Shown here in pieces: positions 1 through 8,965 of a stretch of 64,000 nucleotides of DNA. Below the pieces are notes generated by a model, which was not told the origin of the DNA, made no database searches, and saw only the letters and a program-made list of their open reading frames with translations. The translations under genes were made by a program, and so were the position numbers. Source of the stretch: Sphaerisporangium album (GTDB taxonomy: Bacteria; Actinomycetota; Actinomycetes; Streptosporangiales; Streptosporangiaceae). Numbering within the stretch: the first letter of the stretch is position 1; the number at the start of each line of letters is the position of its first letter. Location of the stretch: the NCBI RefSeq assembly GCF_003323745.1, contig NZ_QOIL01000002.1, positions 465,753 to 529,752 on the forward strand, in the 5' to 3' direction.

Positions 1-2444
1 GGGAGCGGCGCTACTACGAGCAGGCGGTCGCCGTCGACCTGGAGCCGGCGGACATCGCGCCTGGGTCCTGGCGGCACGCCAAGACGACGTTCGGCGTCGA
101 CTTCACCCGCAAGGCGGTCATCCGGCGGTTCAACCTGGGCACCACCCGTTACGACCGGCCCGCCACCGACCGGTTCGCCGGGGAGGACGTCCGGCTCAAC
201 CCGTTCCACGCCTGCCCGGCCTGCGGCGGCGCGACATGGGACGGGCCCCCGGCGATGATGGCGACCATCGGGCCGCAGGCGAGCTCGTTCGCCGACCCTT
301 CCCGAAAGCACCACCGGCCATGGTGCGCCTACCGGCGCGCGGCAGAGGACGTCGAGCACGTCAAGCTGATCCTCGCCCACGTACTACGCACCGAGGCGCT
401 GCGCATCCTGCTTCCCGTCGCGACCCTGCTGATCGAACAGCGGATGGCGTCGTTCGAGGCGGCGCTGATGGCCGGAGTGGCGGCCTGCTACGGCGGCGAC
501 CCCGACCACCTGGCGGTCGTCACCGCGACGATGCCCGACCAGGAGACCGGACGGCGCCGCCGGTTCCTCGTCCTGCACGACACGCTGCCTGGAGGCACCG
601 GCTACCTGCACCGGCTGTCCACGCCGGAGGAGTTCCGCAAGGTGCTCGCCGCGGCGCGGGACATCGTGGAGACCTGCGCCTGCGCCACCGACGGATCCAA
701 GGTCGCCTGCCACCGCTGCCTGCTGGCGCACGTGTCCGGGGACAAGTACGACAAGGTGAGCCGGGCCGAGGCTCTCATCATGCTTCGCGAGCTCCTCGAA
801 GAGTGGGACACCGCGACGGTAGCCAGCACCGACGCGATCTCCCTGTGGGACCAGGTGGAGAGCGAGCTGGAAGCCCGCTTCCTCGGCGGCCTGCAGGCCT
901 GGGCTCGCCGGAGCGACACGCCCGGTACGCTGGGCCGCGCGGGCACGGTCAACGGCCGACGTACCGCGGACCTGCGCATCGAGCAGGCCGACGGCTCGAT
1001 CGCGCACTGGCAGATGATCCTGCAGAACACCATCAGGGAGACCAGGCCCGACGTGCTGTTCCGGCGGCTGGACGCCGTCTCGGTCACGTCCGGGCCGGCG
1101 GAGGTCGCCGTCTACCTCGACGGATACAACTACCACGCGTCCCCGGCGAAGAACCGGCTGGCGGGCGACGCGGCCAAGCGCACCCGGCTCCGCGCGCACG
1201 GCACGCTGGTCTTCCAGCTGACCTGGGACGACCTGGACGAGTGGGAAGGGCGCGGACACAGTCCGTCCCCGTCCACGGAACCGTTACGGGCTCCCTACCT
1301 GGGCAACGCCCGTACGGCCGCGCGGCAGGTCTACCAGCAGTTCAGCCCTGACCGTGAGCCGGACGAACTGGTCCGCACCATGTGGACCAACCCGATCGAC
1401 ACGCTGCTCGCGTTCCTCGGCGAGCCGGACCCCGGCCGGTGGCTCCGCCGCGCCGAAGCCGCCGCCGCAGGGCTGCTGCTGGTCACACAGGCACAGAGCG
1501 TCTGTGGGCCGGACGGCGTACCGGAGCGGCTGATGGCTGCGCTCCGGGGCGAGCCCATGCCCCCGTCGACCGCCGGTGCGATCGCGGTACGGTGGTCCGC
1601 CGACACGAGCGGCTGCCCCGTCGCTCTGATCATCGACCAGCGATCCGGGTACGCGTGGACGGCCTTCGCCGTGGTCGACGACCGGCACGAGACGATCGTC
1701 GCCGACGAGGAGGCGCACCGCCGCCGGTGGGCGGCATGGCTGTACTGGGGCAACCTGCTGCAGTTCCTGGACATTGGCGCAGGGGAGGGCGGGCAGCTCA
1801 CCGTCACCGGCCTGGACACCTTCGACCCGACGTTGCTCGCGGCGGCGGGCGGAGCCGGGATCCTCTCCACGCTCAGCCTGGTGCCGCTGGACGAGGACCT
1901 GGTCGATGCTCCGGTTCCCGCCGGAAAGCCGCTCGACCCGGCCCATGCAAAGCCACTCGACGAGGACTCCGGAGTGTCCGTCACCGAGACGACGACCACT
2001 TCGGTCTCCTCACTGGACGAGACCGTGCCCGTGCGCGACCGGGCGGAGCCCGTATCGGACCGGACGCTGCCCGTACGGCGTCCCGTCGTCGAAGGGCAAA
2101 CCGGGCCGACGGCGTCGGGCAACGAGGTGGACCCCAGCTGGGAGCGGATCTACGACGTTCTCGACCCGGAGGAGGCGGGGCTCGCGGAGTTCGCCCGAGC
2201 CCTCGCCGAGCTGGGCGTTCCGGCGCCAGGTGAGGGAGGGGTCGGGTTCGAGCTCGGTGAGCAGGCCTGGCAGGCGGAGATGGCGTGGCCGTCGGCCAAG
2301 GTGGCGGTCGTTCTCGCTGGGGACGACGACGAGGCGCGCAACCGGAACGCGGCGTACACGGCGGCCGGTTGGGTCGTGCACGACGTACGCGTCTGGACGG
2401 CCGAGGAACTGGCCGAACGGATTCGAGGGGGGAACGTCACGTGA
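1..2444 (+). CDS. DUF1998-type helicase, C-terminal part (partial at window edge)
   Basis: The frame is open from base 3 to the stop at 2442-2444 (about 813 codons) with no obvious start, so the gene begins outside the window. The visible part carries the DUF1998 signature: a Cys pair (HACPACGG, near base 210), a further Cys (RPWCAYRR, near 320), the segment HDTLPGGTGYLHRL near 575-620, and a Cys cluster (ETCACATDGSKVACHRC) near 670-720. In this family DUF1998 follows a DEAD/DEAH helicase core, and such proteins are hallmarks of phage-defence systems such as DISARM (DrmB) and Druantia (DruE). The last 350 residues are less conserved and end in a small alpha/beta segment. The gene is coupled by overlapping micro-ORFs to a UvrD helicase and a kinase. 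Family is confident; the exact defence type cannot be decided without the N-terminus. Confidence 0.82.
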   Translation, partial: ERRYYEQAVAVDLEPADIAPGSWRHAKTTFGVDFTRKAVIRRFNLGTTRYDRPATDRFAGEDVRLNPFHACPACGGATWDGPPAMMATIGPQASSFADPSRKHHRPWCAYRRAAEDVEHVKLILAHVLRTEALRILLPVATLLIEQRMASFEAALMAGVAACYGGDPDHLAVVTATMPDQETGRRRRFLVLHDTLPGGTGYLHRLSTPEEFRKVLAAARDIVETCACATDGSKVACHRCLLAHVSGDKYDKVSRAEALIMLRELLEEWDTATVASTDAISLWDQVESELEARFLGGLQAWARRSDTPGTLGRAGTVNGRRTADLRIEQADGSIAHWQMILQNTIRETRPDVLFRRLDAVSVTSGPAEVAVYLDGYNYHASPAKNRLAGDAAKRTRLRAHGTLVFQLTWDDLDEWEGRGHSPSPSTEPLRAPYLGNARTAARQVYQQFSPDREPDELVRTMWTNPIDTLLAFLGEPDPGRWLRRAEAAAAGLLLVTQAQSVCGPDGVPERLMAALRGEPMPPSTAGAIAVRWSADTSGCPVALIIDQRSGYAWTAFAVVDDRHETIVADEEAHRRRWAAWLYWGNLLQFLDIGAGEGGQLTVTGLDTFDPTLLAAAGGAGILSTLSLVPLDEDLVDAPVPAGKPLDPAHAKPLDEDSGVSVTETTTTSVSSLDETVPVRDRAEPVSDRTLPVRRPVVEGQTGPTASGNEVDPSWERIYDVLDPEEAGLAEFARALAELGVPAPGEGGVGFELGEQAWQAEMAWPSAKVAVVLAGDDDEARNRNAAYTAAGWVVHDVRVWTAEELAERIRGGNVT

Positions 2445-2485
2445 GCGACCACGGTCCTGCGGAATCCAGGAGGAGCACCCGATGA
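2441..2485 (+). CDS. micro-ORF 1 (14 codons), possible coupling peptide
   Basis: GTG at 2441 overlaps the helicase stop (gTGA). The frame encodes MSDHGPAESRRSTR and stops at 2483-2485, overlapping the ATG of the next micro-ORF. Its first half resembles micro-ORF 2 (MSRHGLAESS), so the two probably arose by duplication. It may only carry ribosomes across the 96-nt gap to the UvrD gene. Expression is unproven. Confidence 0.3.
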   Translation: MSDHGPAESRRSTR

Positions 2486-2544
2486 GCCGCCACGGCCTTG
2501 CGGAATCGTCCAGAGCCATCGAGCGTGATCAGGGGGACAAGTGA
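2482..2544 (+). CDS. micro-ORF 2 (20 codons), possible coupling peptide
   Basis: ATG at 2482 is preceded by a strong AGGAGG (about 2468-2473). The frame encodes MSRHGLAESSRAIERDQGDK and stops at 2542-2544, overlapping the GTG start of the UvrD gene at 2541. Both ends use 4-nt start/stop overlaps, as if built for translational coupling. A peptide function cannot be excluded. Confidence 0.35.
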   Translation: MSRHGLAESSRAIERDQGDK

Positions 2545-4706
2545 GCATTCAGGGCGAGGCGACGCTGCGGCTGCTCGACAAGGCCGACAAGGAGATCATC
2601 AAGCTCTCGCGGGACGTCAAGGGTGCGATCTACGACTTCCAGCACAAGTTCCGCAAGAACCCGGCGAACCCCGGGCTGCACTTCAAGCAGCTCAAAGGAC
2701 ATCCGAGGCTGTACTCCGCGCGGGTCAACCAGGAGTACCGGGCGCTGCTACTGCACGCCGGCGAATCGGACTACATCCTGGTCGCGGTCAAGCACCGCAA
2801 GGACGTGTACGAGAACCTCGACCGGTTCGCGTACCAGATCAACCCGGTCAGCGGCGGCATCGAGTTCGTCGACCTCGTCACCATCGAAGAACGGGTGGGC
2901 GAACAGAAGCCGGCCGGGCCGGAGACGTTGTTCTCCGCCCACACGACCGAGCAACTTCTCGAACTCGGCGTGGCCGAGCCACTGCTCCCGCTCATCGCGA
3001 AGATCACGACTGAGGAGGAGCTGCTCGGCCTGGCCGAGTACGCTCCCCAGCTCACCGGCGAGGTGCTGCTCGCCCTGCACGACGGGAAGAGCGCCGAGGA
3101 GGTGCTCGACCAGGTCACCGCACCCGTCACCGCCCCCGATCCGGTCGACGCCGAGGACTACCAGGCGGCCCTCGCCAGGCCCGCGACGCTGGTCACCACC
3201 GAGGACACTGCCCTGCAGGAGATCCTCGAAGGAGACTTCGGGCGCTGGCGGGTGTTCCTGCACCCCGCACAGCGCAAGACGGTGGAACGCGCCTACAGCG
3301 GTCCCGCCCGGCTCAGCGGCGGACCCGGTACCGGCAAGACGATCGTCGCGCTGCACCGCGTGAGACACCTGGTGGACAAGCTCGGCCCTGGGCACGGCAA
3401 GGCGGTTCTGCTGACCACCTTCAACAAGAACCTGGCCGTCGATCTGCGGCGCAGGATGCTGGAACTCGCCGGACCCGAGGTCGTCGACCGGGTGGATATC
3501 GTGAACATAGACAGCCTCGCCGCGAAGATCGTGGCGGAGGCGGAGCCTGGCGGGCAACGCCGGTGGATCGACGACACGAAGGCGATCATGGAGTGGGAGG
3601 AGCTGCTCGGCGAAGCGGGAGAGACGCGGTGGGATCCCGACTTCCTGCACGCGGAGTGGTCCCATGTCATCCTCGGCCAGGCGATCAACTCCCGCGCCGA
3701 CTACTTCCGTGCGCGCCGCGCCGGACGAGGACGGACCATCACCCGGGAGGACCGGGCCGCCATCTGGCAGCTGGTCGAACGCTACGTGAAGCAACTCGAC
3801 AAGAAAGAGCTGTGGACCTACCGTCAGGTGGCGGAGCGCGCCGCCCGGCTGGAGATCGAACGCGCGCGGAAGATCGCATCGTACGAGGCGAACCAGATCG
3901 ACTCGGTGAAGCTCCAGCATGATTCCGGGATCTGGTACCGGCCGCGCTACCGGCACGTCGTGGTCGATGAAGCTCAGGACCTCAGCGCGGCCCACTGGAA
4001 GATGCTGCGCGCCATGGTGCCCGAAGGCCCTAACGACATCTTCCTGGCCGGGGACACCCACCAGCGGCTGTACGGCAACTACGTGTCGCTGGGAACCCTC
4101 GGGATCAACATCCGGGGACGGTCGTCGAGGCTCACGCTGAGCTATCGCACCACGCACGAGATCCTGGGCGCTGCTCTCGGCGTGCTCGGGCAAGAGGAGT
4201 GGGACGACCTCGACGACGGCCGCGACGACCTGTCCGGCTACCGTTCGGTGCTGCACGGCATGCGCCCCACGCTTCGGCCGGCCCCCACCTGGGAGGCCGA
4301 GTTGGACGCGATCGTGGACCAGGTCCGCGAGTGGGACGATGTGGCGCCCGCGGCGATCGCGATCTGCGTCCCCGAGCGTGCCATGGTCTCCGAGGTGGAG
4401 AACCGGCTCGGCAAGGCGGGAATCTTCGCCACGTCCATCGGGCCCGAGGGGCCGAAGTTGTACGACGCGGTCCACGTCGGGACGATGCACCGGTTCAAGG
4501 GGCTCGAATACCAGCGGATGATCATCGCGGGTGTCGCCGAAGGGCTGGTGCCCTCACATCGGGTCATGCAGTACGAGCGAGGTGACGCGCTACGCTTCCG
4601 GCGCGAGCTTCAGCAGGCCCGCTCCCTGCTGTTCGTCGCGTGCACGCGGGCGCGGGACTCGCTGGTGATCTCCTGGCATGGCCGACGCAGCAGGTTCCTG
4701 CCGTGA
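2541..4706 (+). CDS. RelE-like domain fused to UvrD/Rep-type superfamily 1 helicase
   Basis: 721 aa; GTG start with AGGGGG upstream. Residues about 1-110 resemble a RelE/ParE-type fold (LRLLDKADKEIIKLSRDV, then YSARVNQEYRALLLHAGE). The rest is a superfamily 1 helicase: Walker A GGPGTGKTIVALHR near residue 255, Walker B VVVDEAQDLSAAHW near 475, the LSYRTT motif near 533, GTMHRFKGLEY near 650 and VACTRARDSL near 700. All ATPase and helicase motifs look intact. Fusions of this kind occur in bacterial islands. Whether the RelE-like part is a nuclease or a structural remnant cannot be told from sequence. The gene lies between a DUF1998 helicase and a Ser/Thr kinase and overlaps the kinase by 4 nt, so the three are very likely one operon with a joint role in DNA handling or phage defence. 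Confidence 0.88.
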   Translation: MSIQGEATLRLLDKADKEIIKLSRDVKGAIYDFQHKFRKNPANPGLHFKQLKGHPRLYSARVNQEYRALLLHAGESDYILVAVKHRKDVYENLDRFAYQINPVSGGIEFVDLVTIEERVGEQKPAGPETLFSAHTTEQLLELGVAEPLLPLIAKITTEEELLGLAEYAPQLTGEVLLALHDGKSAEEVLDQVTAPVTAPDPVDAEDYQAALARPATLVTTEDTALQEILEGDFGRWRVFLHPAQRKTVERAYSGPARLSGGPGTGKTIVALHRVRHLVDKLGPGHGKAVLLTTFNKNLAVDLRRRMLELAGPEVVDRVDIVNIDSLAAKIVAEAEPGGQRRWIDDTKAIMEWEELLGEAGETRWDPDFLHAEWSHVILGQAINSRADYFRARRAGRGRTITREDRAAIWQLVERYVKQLDKKELWTYRQVAERAARLEIERARKIASYEANQIDSVKLQHDSGIWYRPRYRHVVVDEAQDLSAAHWKMLRAMVPEGPNDIFLAGDTHQRLYGNYVSLGTLGINIRGRSSRLTLSYRTTHEILGAALGVLGQEEWDDLDDGRDDLSGYRSVLHGMRPTLRPAPTWEAELDAIVDQVREWDDVAPAAIAICVPERAMVSEVENRLGKAGIFATSIGPEGPKLYDAVHVGTMHRFKGLEYQRMIIAGVAEGLVPSHRVMQYERGDALRFRRELQQARSLLFVACTRARDSLVISWHGRRSRFLP

Positions 4707-5608
4707 AGACGATCGCCGAGCGCTACCAACTGTCCCAGCCTATCGCTCGTGGGGGCATGGGCCAGGTCTGGCTGGGATCTGACCTGCGTCTCAACCGGCC
4801 CGTCGCGGTCAAGCTGATCCACGAGGACGACCTGGCCGACAGGAAGGAGACGGTCCGGCGCTTCTATCGTGAGGCGCGGATCACCGCTCGCCTGCGGCAC
4901 CCCGGCACGCCCGTCGTGTACGACTTCGGGAGCGACGAGGGCCGGCTGTTCCTGGCCATGGAGTACCTCGACGGCCACACCGTCGCACATCTCATCGACG
5001 AGCACTCGCCACTGCCCGTTCCCTGGGTGGCGATCATCGGTGCCCAGGTCTGTGCCGTCCTGGCGGCCGCGCATGCCGCCGACCTGATCCACCGGGACGT
5101 CAAGCCGGGCAACCTGGTGATGCTTCCCGACGCGACTGTCAAGGTGATCGACTTCGGGGTGGCGACGGCGCTGAGCGGAGAGGAGTTCTCCAGGATCACC
5201 CAGTCGGGCGCGGTACCCGGCACAGCCCGCTACATGGCCCCGGAGTTGCTGGACGGTGCCTCGGCGAGCCGTTCCAGCGACCTGTACACCGTGGGATGCC
5301 TGCTGTATGAGCTGCTGACCGGCACGCGCCCCTTCGCCGCACCCGACCTGATGGCCGAGATCTACCGCAGCCGCAGCGAAACACCGCCACCTCTGGGCCG
5401 CTCCGACATCCCCCGGGAACTCCGCGAGCTGACCTTCCACCTGCTCGCCAAGTCCCCCGAAGAACGTCCGCACAGCGCGGCGTCGGTGTTCCGCACCCTG
5501 CTTCCCCTGATCGAACCCCCGCCGCCGATCCCAGGCCTGATCGACAAAGACCTGTCCACCCACCCCACCCACATGTACGCCGCAACCCTTCGGCAGATCG
5601 GCCCCTGA
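4703..5608 (+). CDS. soluble serine/threonine protein kinase
   Basis: 301 aa from GTG 4703, which overlaps the UvrD stop (gTGA). The kinase domain is complete: glycine loop ARGGMGQVW, ATP-binding lysine AVKLI, catalytic loop IHRDVKPGN, DFG in VIDFGVA and MAPELL. Unlike PknB-type housekeeping kinases it has no transmembrane segment and no PASTA or other sensor domain; it ends about 30 residues after the fold. Tight coupling to two helicases suggests a regulatory kinase of that system, perhaps signalling or switching the helicases during infection. Kinase activity is well supported by motifs; the substrate and the defence role are inference. Confidence 0.9.
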   Translation: MKTIAERYQLSQPIARGGMGQVWLGSDLRLNRPVAVKLIHEDDLADRKETVRRFYREARITARLRHPGTPVVYDFGSDEGRLFLAMEYLDGHTVAHLIDEHSPLPVPWVAIIGAQVCAVLAAAHAADLIHRDVKPGNLVMLPDATVKVIDFGVATALSGEEFSRITQSGAVPGTARYMAPELLDGASASRSSDLYTVGCLLYELLTGTRPFAAPDLMAEIYRSRSETPPPLGRSDIPRELRELTFHLLAKSPEERPHSAASVFRTLLPLIEPPPPIPGLIDKDLSTHPTHMYAATLRQIGP

Positions 5609-5740
5609 GTCACACGCATCTCAGTGGAAAAAAGAGCATCGGTTCCATAACGTGAGGCGATAGATCCGCATATGTGGTCACCTGATCTCTATTCTGCTGA
5701 TATGTCTGCCGCAGTGCATCCCTAACTTGGATAGATTTCG
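5609..5740 (+). promoter_or_regulatory. AT-rich spacer between the two island operons
   Basis: 132 nt of much lower GC than the surroundings, between the kinase stop and the next operon. TAACTT (5723-5728) and TAGATT (5732-5737) are -10-like boxes just before the GTG at 5741. No clear -35 or terminator hairpin is seen. It probably holds the promoter of the second operon. Confidence 0.35.
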
Positions 5741-7613
5741 GTGCTTTCTTATGATTGGTGGCAGGGTCGGTTGGCCGAGGAGTTCTTCGGCCCTGCCCAG
5801 GCTGGCCGCCCACTCCTCTTCTTTGTTGACGACGACGAGGCCATACGTCTGCACGGCGATGCACGTGCCGCAGATGCCATAAATGATCTATGTACTGCCG
5901 TCGCGCAAGAGGCTATTGATTGGCAGCGCGGCGCGTACGAGCGCGTCTACCGTGACGTCCTTATTTGGGAGAGGTCTTCATCGGAGGATCCGCCACCATG
6001 CCTGCCCTTGCTCGCGGTATGCGTGCTGGCGGCGACGCGCATGCGGGGCAATGGCGGGCGGGGGGCCTTCGCCTACTACGCCCGGCTCGCGGAGATCCTT
6101 TCTCCGCCGAACTGGTATCGCGGGAGCGATCATGAGAAATATCTCCAGAGGGATTATGACACCGTAGGGATTCTCTGGAAGTGTCTCGATACGTGGCTGA
6201 AGGAGCGCGAGGGGACGCGAGGGTTCAGTACGTTGCACGCGTCCAAGGGTAGAGAGAGCTCATTGGGTACGCCCAGTCGCAGGCCCTCGTTTGCGCCGCG
6301 GATCACGATCGTCTGGCTCGGTTCTTCGCGGAATTCCAGGGACGAGACGCCGCCACACTCTTCCGAGGCCTGCGGATGTGGAAGGACCGACCGCGACTCT
6401 CTCGCCGCCTCCGGGAGGCCTTCGACAAGAACAGCGATGACAATGTCCTCGGCCCATTGCTCATCTCTCTCGCCGAATCAGACGGTCGCGTTCCTCCGGT
6501 GCCGAGCGGATTACGACGGCTGCGGCTGAAAGTTACCGCGACTGATGATTACCGGGACGGCTGGAAGTTGGGGTGGCGCGCGGAACGCGTCGCCGGTGTC
6601 GATGGCGACACGCTGGCGCACCCCGGTGGCCATCTCGTCGTGACGGCGCGTGGTGAAGGAGCCCTTTACGTCATCTCGGGCGACGTTCCTGACCTCAAGC
6701 AGGGGCTCGAGAAGGGGTTGGCCGCACGCGGCGAACGCCTGGGCATCAGCCTTCAGCCCCGGCGGCACCCACTGATCCTCCAAGAGGATCCGCTAGGGGG
6801 ATGGACCGAGGTCGACAACGCATCGCCTAATAGGGCATCCCTCGTCATCTTTGATGAGCAAGGTGAGTTGGAAGCTCGGAGCCTCGTCCAGCGAGCAGGC
6901 TTTGAGTGGGAGGAATGGGACGATAGCTCGGTGGACGGCTGGCGCGTGGCCACCGACCTCGAGTTCGATGACGGTCCCGGGGACCAACGGACCAGGCTAG
7001 TGGGTGGCCTCCACCTTCGGGTGACGGGCGAGCGGCGGCACTATCTCGTCGGGGGTGAGCCGGATCTGGTGCCGCCGCCCGGAGCGGACGTCGTCCATCT
7101 CGACGGCGTGCCGATCTCGACAGGGGGAAGGCCAACGGAGCTTCGGGGCCGAGGTCTTGCTCATGGTGAGCACAGAATCGATGCCGGAGCCCGACAGCTG
7201 ACGTTCTTCCTGCATGCCCCACGTCGGCCCGTCCCTTTTGAGGCACCAGGTCCTTCGCGCGCCCGCACACAGCCTTCACCTTTTGAGGGATCCACGATAA
7301 TCGACGCCGAGGGCCGCTACACCGATCTGATCCCAACGGCACCGCCCCTCTGGTGGCGTGAGCGTCGAACGGGGCTGGGCGGTGAGCCCGAGACGATGGA
7401 ATCCCCGATTCCGCGGTATGGCTCGTGATCGATCACCCGGACGGCACCATCGAGGTGAAGTTGATGCGCCCCGAGGAGCCGCGGATCTCTCACCTCACCC
7501 CGGATATGCGAAAGTTCTGGGCGCTCATGTTCGCGATCGAGCATCCGCCGCCGGAAAGACTCTGGAAGAAATACCTGGAAGCAGTCTTGAGGTGCGGCAA
7601 TGGCCGTTTCTGA
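5741..7613 (+). pseudogene. large island protein of unknown function, two frameshifts
   Basis: Coding sequence runs from GTG 5741 to TGA 7611-7613 but changes frame twice. Near 6251-6258 an AG repeat (agagagag) appears to have gained 2 nt: the frame from 5741 makes sense up to HASKGRE, and the sensible continuation (GYAQSQALVCAADHDRLARF) lies in the frame that holds ATG 6376. Near 7405 a run of four Cs appears to have lost one base: restoring it joins ETMES to DSAVWLVIDHPDGTIEVK and extends the protein to 7613. The repaired product would be about 620 aa, acidic and Trp-rich, with no motif I recognise. It is the first gene of a coupled operon ending in a DEAD/DEAH helicase. Sequencing error is the alternative explanation, but five nearby lesions make decay more likely. 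Confidence 0.6.
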
Positions 7614-8504
7614 GCACCCGCAGGGATTCGATCCGGATCTGGTCGTCTCCTGGCTTGCCGAGATCGAGTCGGGACGGATCGATCGCCTCCGCGCTGACAT
7701 CGTCTGGGCGGCGAGGGCCAACGCCGTGGATGCCATGCAATGGATCGAGTTGATGGAAGGTCTCGGGATACTCCAGCTCGACTGGACTGCCCGGACCTGG
7801 AGGGCGCAGCCGCTGGCGCTGACGGCACTGCCAACGAGACGGGTGTGACCTTGCTCGCCGGGGCTCGCCCCGCCCCCCAGGACTGGAATCATCTTCCGGG
7901 CGTGGTCGTATGCCGGAGCCCTCAAGGGACACAGATTCGCCCGCCGTCGACAGTCTGGTTCCAGACGAACATCGAGCAGGCGGGGGACGTGCTCGGAGCC
8001 GAGTTGACGCCATGCGCAGCGGAGCGGATCGCGGATGGGCTAACCCGTCTGGAGCTGGGCGAACCGGGACCGGGACCCGCGCGGGACAGTGAGTTGGCCG
8101 TCTTCGACACGCTGTCGGGGCGGTTCGGACGACCGAGAACGGTTCCATCGCCGCGCCCAGGTTTGTATGAGTACCTGCTTTACGGGCGGATTCCCCGGTA
8201 TGCCATCTTCCGTAATCAACAGTGGTACAGCGTTGATCGCTCTGCGGGGATTCAGATCTCCCTGCCGGCGGCGGCGTTCCCTTTCATATGGCAGCCTGAA
8301 GGGGACGGGAGCGGGTTGCGGAGTCTGGGGAGACTCATTGTCGATCATCGAGCTCCACTACCCCGTCGCCACCGGGAGGCCGCAGTGCTGTGCACCGGTC
8401 TGCCACCCCTGCGGCTGACGGCAGGAATGGCCTACGACGGGGTGCCGCGATGGATCGCCGAGAAGATCGCGAAGTCGTCGCGCCGGAAATTGGAGATTCG
8501 ATGA
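7600..8504 (+). pseudogene. second unrecognised island gene, probable frameshift near 7835
   Basis: ATG 7600 (GAGGTG upstream) overlaps the end of the previous gene by 14 nt. The first frame stops at 7848 after 82 codons. The next frame then carries about 220 codons to 8504. Adding one A to the AA at about 7833 joins ALP to NETGVTLLAGARP and gives one protein of about 300 aa. An alternative is two genes coupled by the gTGA overlap at 7845-7848. The product has no motif I recognise; its middle part (GLYEYLLYGRIPRYAIFRNQ) looks like a normal soluble domain. Its stop overlaps the helicase start (ATGA at 8501-8504), so it belongs to the same operon. Confidence 0.5.
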
Positions 8505-8965
8505 GTGGGCTCGATGTTACTCGTACGTTCGAGGCACTGCGCGATGCCTACCTGCGGTATTACGACACGGCCTTCCGGATTCGGGACCCTCGGTTGCGTG
8601 CGGAGCGGCGCGCGTTGCTGAACGTTCCAGGTGGGATGTACGCGGAGCCGTACGTAGAGGTTCGGCCGGAGTATGCGACCACCGGCCGCTCGTTGAGTGA
8701 ATCGGTCACGCGAGCAAGCGGTGCCGAGGAGCTTGCGGACTTCGCCGAGGTGGGTCTGCTCGGGGTAGGCCCAGAACTGTACACCCATCAGGAGCGGGCG
8801 CTCGTCTCGGCCCTCATACCTGGGCGGAACGTCGTTGTGACGGCGGGGACCGGCTCGGGTAAGACTGAGGCATTCCTTTTGCCGATCATCTCGGACCTGC
8901 TCAAGGAGTCACGGTCATGGGAGGGCACGCCGGGGAAGGCGGAGCGCTGGTGGCAACGCCGTAGG
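8501..8965 (+). pseudogene. DEAD/DEAH helicase N-terminus, cut off by an IS element
   Basis: ATG 8501 overlaps the preceding stop (ATGA). About 155 residues remain, ending around ERWWQRR. They include the Q-motif-like THQERALVSAL and Walker A TAGTGSGKTEAFLLPI near residue 120. This looks like the front end of a large DEAD/DEAH helicase of the DUF1998-bearing kind. After about 8960 the sequence becomes IS-like, and no downstream part of the helicase is found on the other side of the element. The remainder was therefore deleted or moved. It could be a second copy of the helicase whose C-terminus opens this window, or its displaced front end. Confidence 0.75.

Noticed and set aside
2748-4490. 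580-codon minus-strand frame opposite the UvrD gene
   Set aside because: Shadow composition, and the plus strand carries a full helicase.
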